Shown: positions 6,884 to 7,593 of the stretch, piece by piece
Numbering within the stretch: the first letter of the stretch is position 1
Layout: each line of letters begins with the position of its first letter
Assembly (NCBI GenBank): GCA_938074515.1
Contig: CALJFV010000227.1
Location: 1-7,593 of the forward strand
Direction: 5' to 3'
Origin: an uncultured Flavobacteriaceae bacterium
GTDB lineage: Bacteria; Bacteroidota; Bacteroidia; Flavobacteriales; Flavobacteriaceae
Length of the DNA stretch: 7,593 bases
Made by a program: the position numbers and the translations under genes
Notes under the pieces: generated by a model
Told to the model about the DNA's origin: nothing
Databases searched by the model: none
Seen by the model: only the letters and a program-made list of their open reading frames with translations

Positions 6884-7593
6884 AGGCTTCGTCTTTTTGT
6901 ATGGCTTTTTTTAAGTCTTCTAGGTTGTTAAAAGTAGCCTCTTCCCGAATGTGCTCTAGAAAGTATATCTGTAGTTGTTTGTCGTACAAATCTGTGTGGG
7001 TGTCTAAAAAAAATGTTTCTATACTCTTTGCAGTGCCACCCACTGTAGGGTTTGTGCCTATGCTTGTTATGCCATAGGTAAGGGTGTTATCTATAAGTGC
7101 TTTTACCACATACACCCCATTTTTTGGTATGAGCTTATAGGTTTGTGAAACATGCAAATTGGCCGTAGGGTAGCCGATGGTTCTTCCAAGGGCTTTTCCT
7201 TTGGTTACGGTGCCCGTTATAGAAAAGGGGTAGCCCAGGTATGTATTGGCAGTATCAATAGCTCCTTTTGCCAGTGCTTTTCTAATTTTGGTAGAACTCA
7301 CAGACACCTCATTTAGTTGTTGGGCGCTTATCTCCTCTACCTCAAAACCAAACTCTACGCCGTATTTTTTAAGATCTTGGATGTCTGCATTTCTGTTTCT
7401 CCCAAAGCGGTGATCATAGCCAATAATTATTTTTTTAGCATTGAGTTGCCCCACCAAAATATCTCTAACATATTGTAGCGCGGTAAGTCTTGAAAACTCA
7501 TAGGTAAAGGGTTCTACTACAAAATAATCTAAACCAATTTCTTGTAGGAGTTGTTTTTTTTCTGCCAGGGTATTTATGAGTTTTATCTCGCTG
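6852..7593 (-). CDS. ribF: Bifunctional riboflavin kinase/FAD synthetase (N-terminus cut by window edge)
   Basis: Makes FMN from riboflavin and ATP, then FAD from FMN and ATP, in the cytoplasm. The frame is open from the window edge (first whole codon at 7592) to TAA at 6852, 246 residues; the family has about 310, so some 60-65 are missing, including the first nucleotide-binding (GxFDGxHxGH) motif. Visible parts of the FMN adenylyltransferase domain are VEPFTYEFSRLTA, then IIIGYDHRFGRNR, and SVSSTKIRKAL (the S/T-rich ISSTxIR motif). The riboflavin kinase domain follows with GKALGRTIGYPTANL, which holds the PTAN flavin/ATP site, then NGVYVV, GTNPTVGG, and SIETFFLD with the expected catalytic Glu. 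The ending (LEDLKKAIQKDEAFAR) is typical of the family. A TTG codon at 7457 is internal, not the start, because conserved FAD synthetase sequence continues upstream of it. The 3' end overlaps the HTTM gene. It uses ATA for isoleucine far more than the downstream genes. Confidence 0.96.
   Translation of the reverse strand, partial: SEIKLINTLAEKKQLLQEIGLDYFVVEPFTYEFSRLTALQYVRDILVGQLNAKKIIIGYDHRFGRNRNADIQDLKKYGVEFGFEVEEISAQQLNEVSVSSTKIRKALAKGAIDTANTYLGYPFSITGTVTKGKALGRTIGYPTANLHVSQTYKLIPKNGVYVVKALIDNTLTYGITSIGTNPTVGGTAKSIETFFLDTHTDLYDKQLQIYFLEHIREEATFNNLEDLKKAIQKDEAFARNYIQGLA

Noticed and set aside
6852..7457. A separate gene starting at TTG 7457
   Set aside because: The same frame continues upstream to the window edge with conserved FAD synthetase sequence (PFTYEFSRLTA), so this codon is internal to ribF.

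Overview
This window is a compact block of genes, all on the minus strand, from a member of the Bacteroidota, most likely a flavobacterium. Three things support this: the RsmA variant with an NFPYN motif, the pairing of a DUF4286 protein with RsmA, and the set ribF / HTTM protein / serS / secreted TPR protein / DUF4286 / rsmA / mgtE, which I associate with Flavobacteriia. Base composition is roughly in the mid-40s % GC by eye. The assignment rests on protein character and recalled gene order, not on a database search.

Layout in the direction of transcription, from high to low coordinates. The window opens inside ribF (bifunctional riboflavin kinase/FAD synthetase, N-terminus missing). Its 3' end overlaps a membrane HTTM protein related to vitamin K-dependent gamma-carboxylase, which must begin at a non-ATG codon. 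An 80-base gap with a possible Bacteroidota-type promoter precedes serS (seryl-tRNA synthetase). After 53 bases comes a secreted tetratricopeptide-repeat protein, then after 23 bases a small DUF4286 protein starting at GTG. That gene overlaps rsmA (16S rRNA adenine dimethyltransferase) by four bases, and rsmA overlaps mgtE (magnesium transporter/channel) by 23 bases. mgtE runs off the low end of the window and lacks its last few tens of residues.

The window is almost entirely coding, with no gap over 80 bases. I see no RNA genes, mobile elements, CRISPR arrays, long repeats or convincing terminators. Tight spacing and overlaps suggest two transcription units at most: ribF-HTTM, then serS-TPR-DUF4286-rsmA-mgtE, possibly with read-through. 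The shared theme is housekeeping: flavin cofactors, tRNA charging, ribosome maturation and Mg2+ supply. The HTTM protein, the TPR protein and DUF4286 are the members without a settled role.

I did not find a new defence, mobile or biosynthetic system. The points most worth a second look are the HTTM protein, which keeps the residues aligned with the carboxylase/epoxidase catalytic positions in a bacterium with no visible Gla substrate nearby, and a marked shift in isoleucine codon choice between the ribF-HTTM end and the rest of the window.
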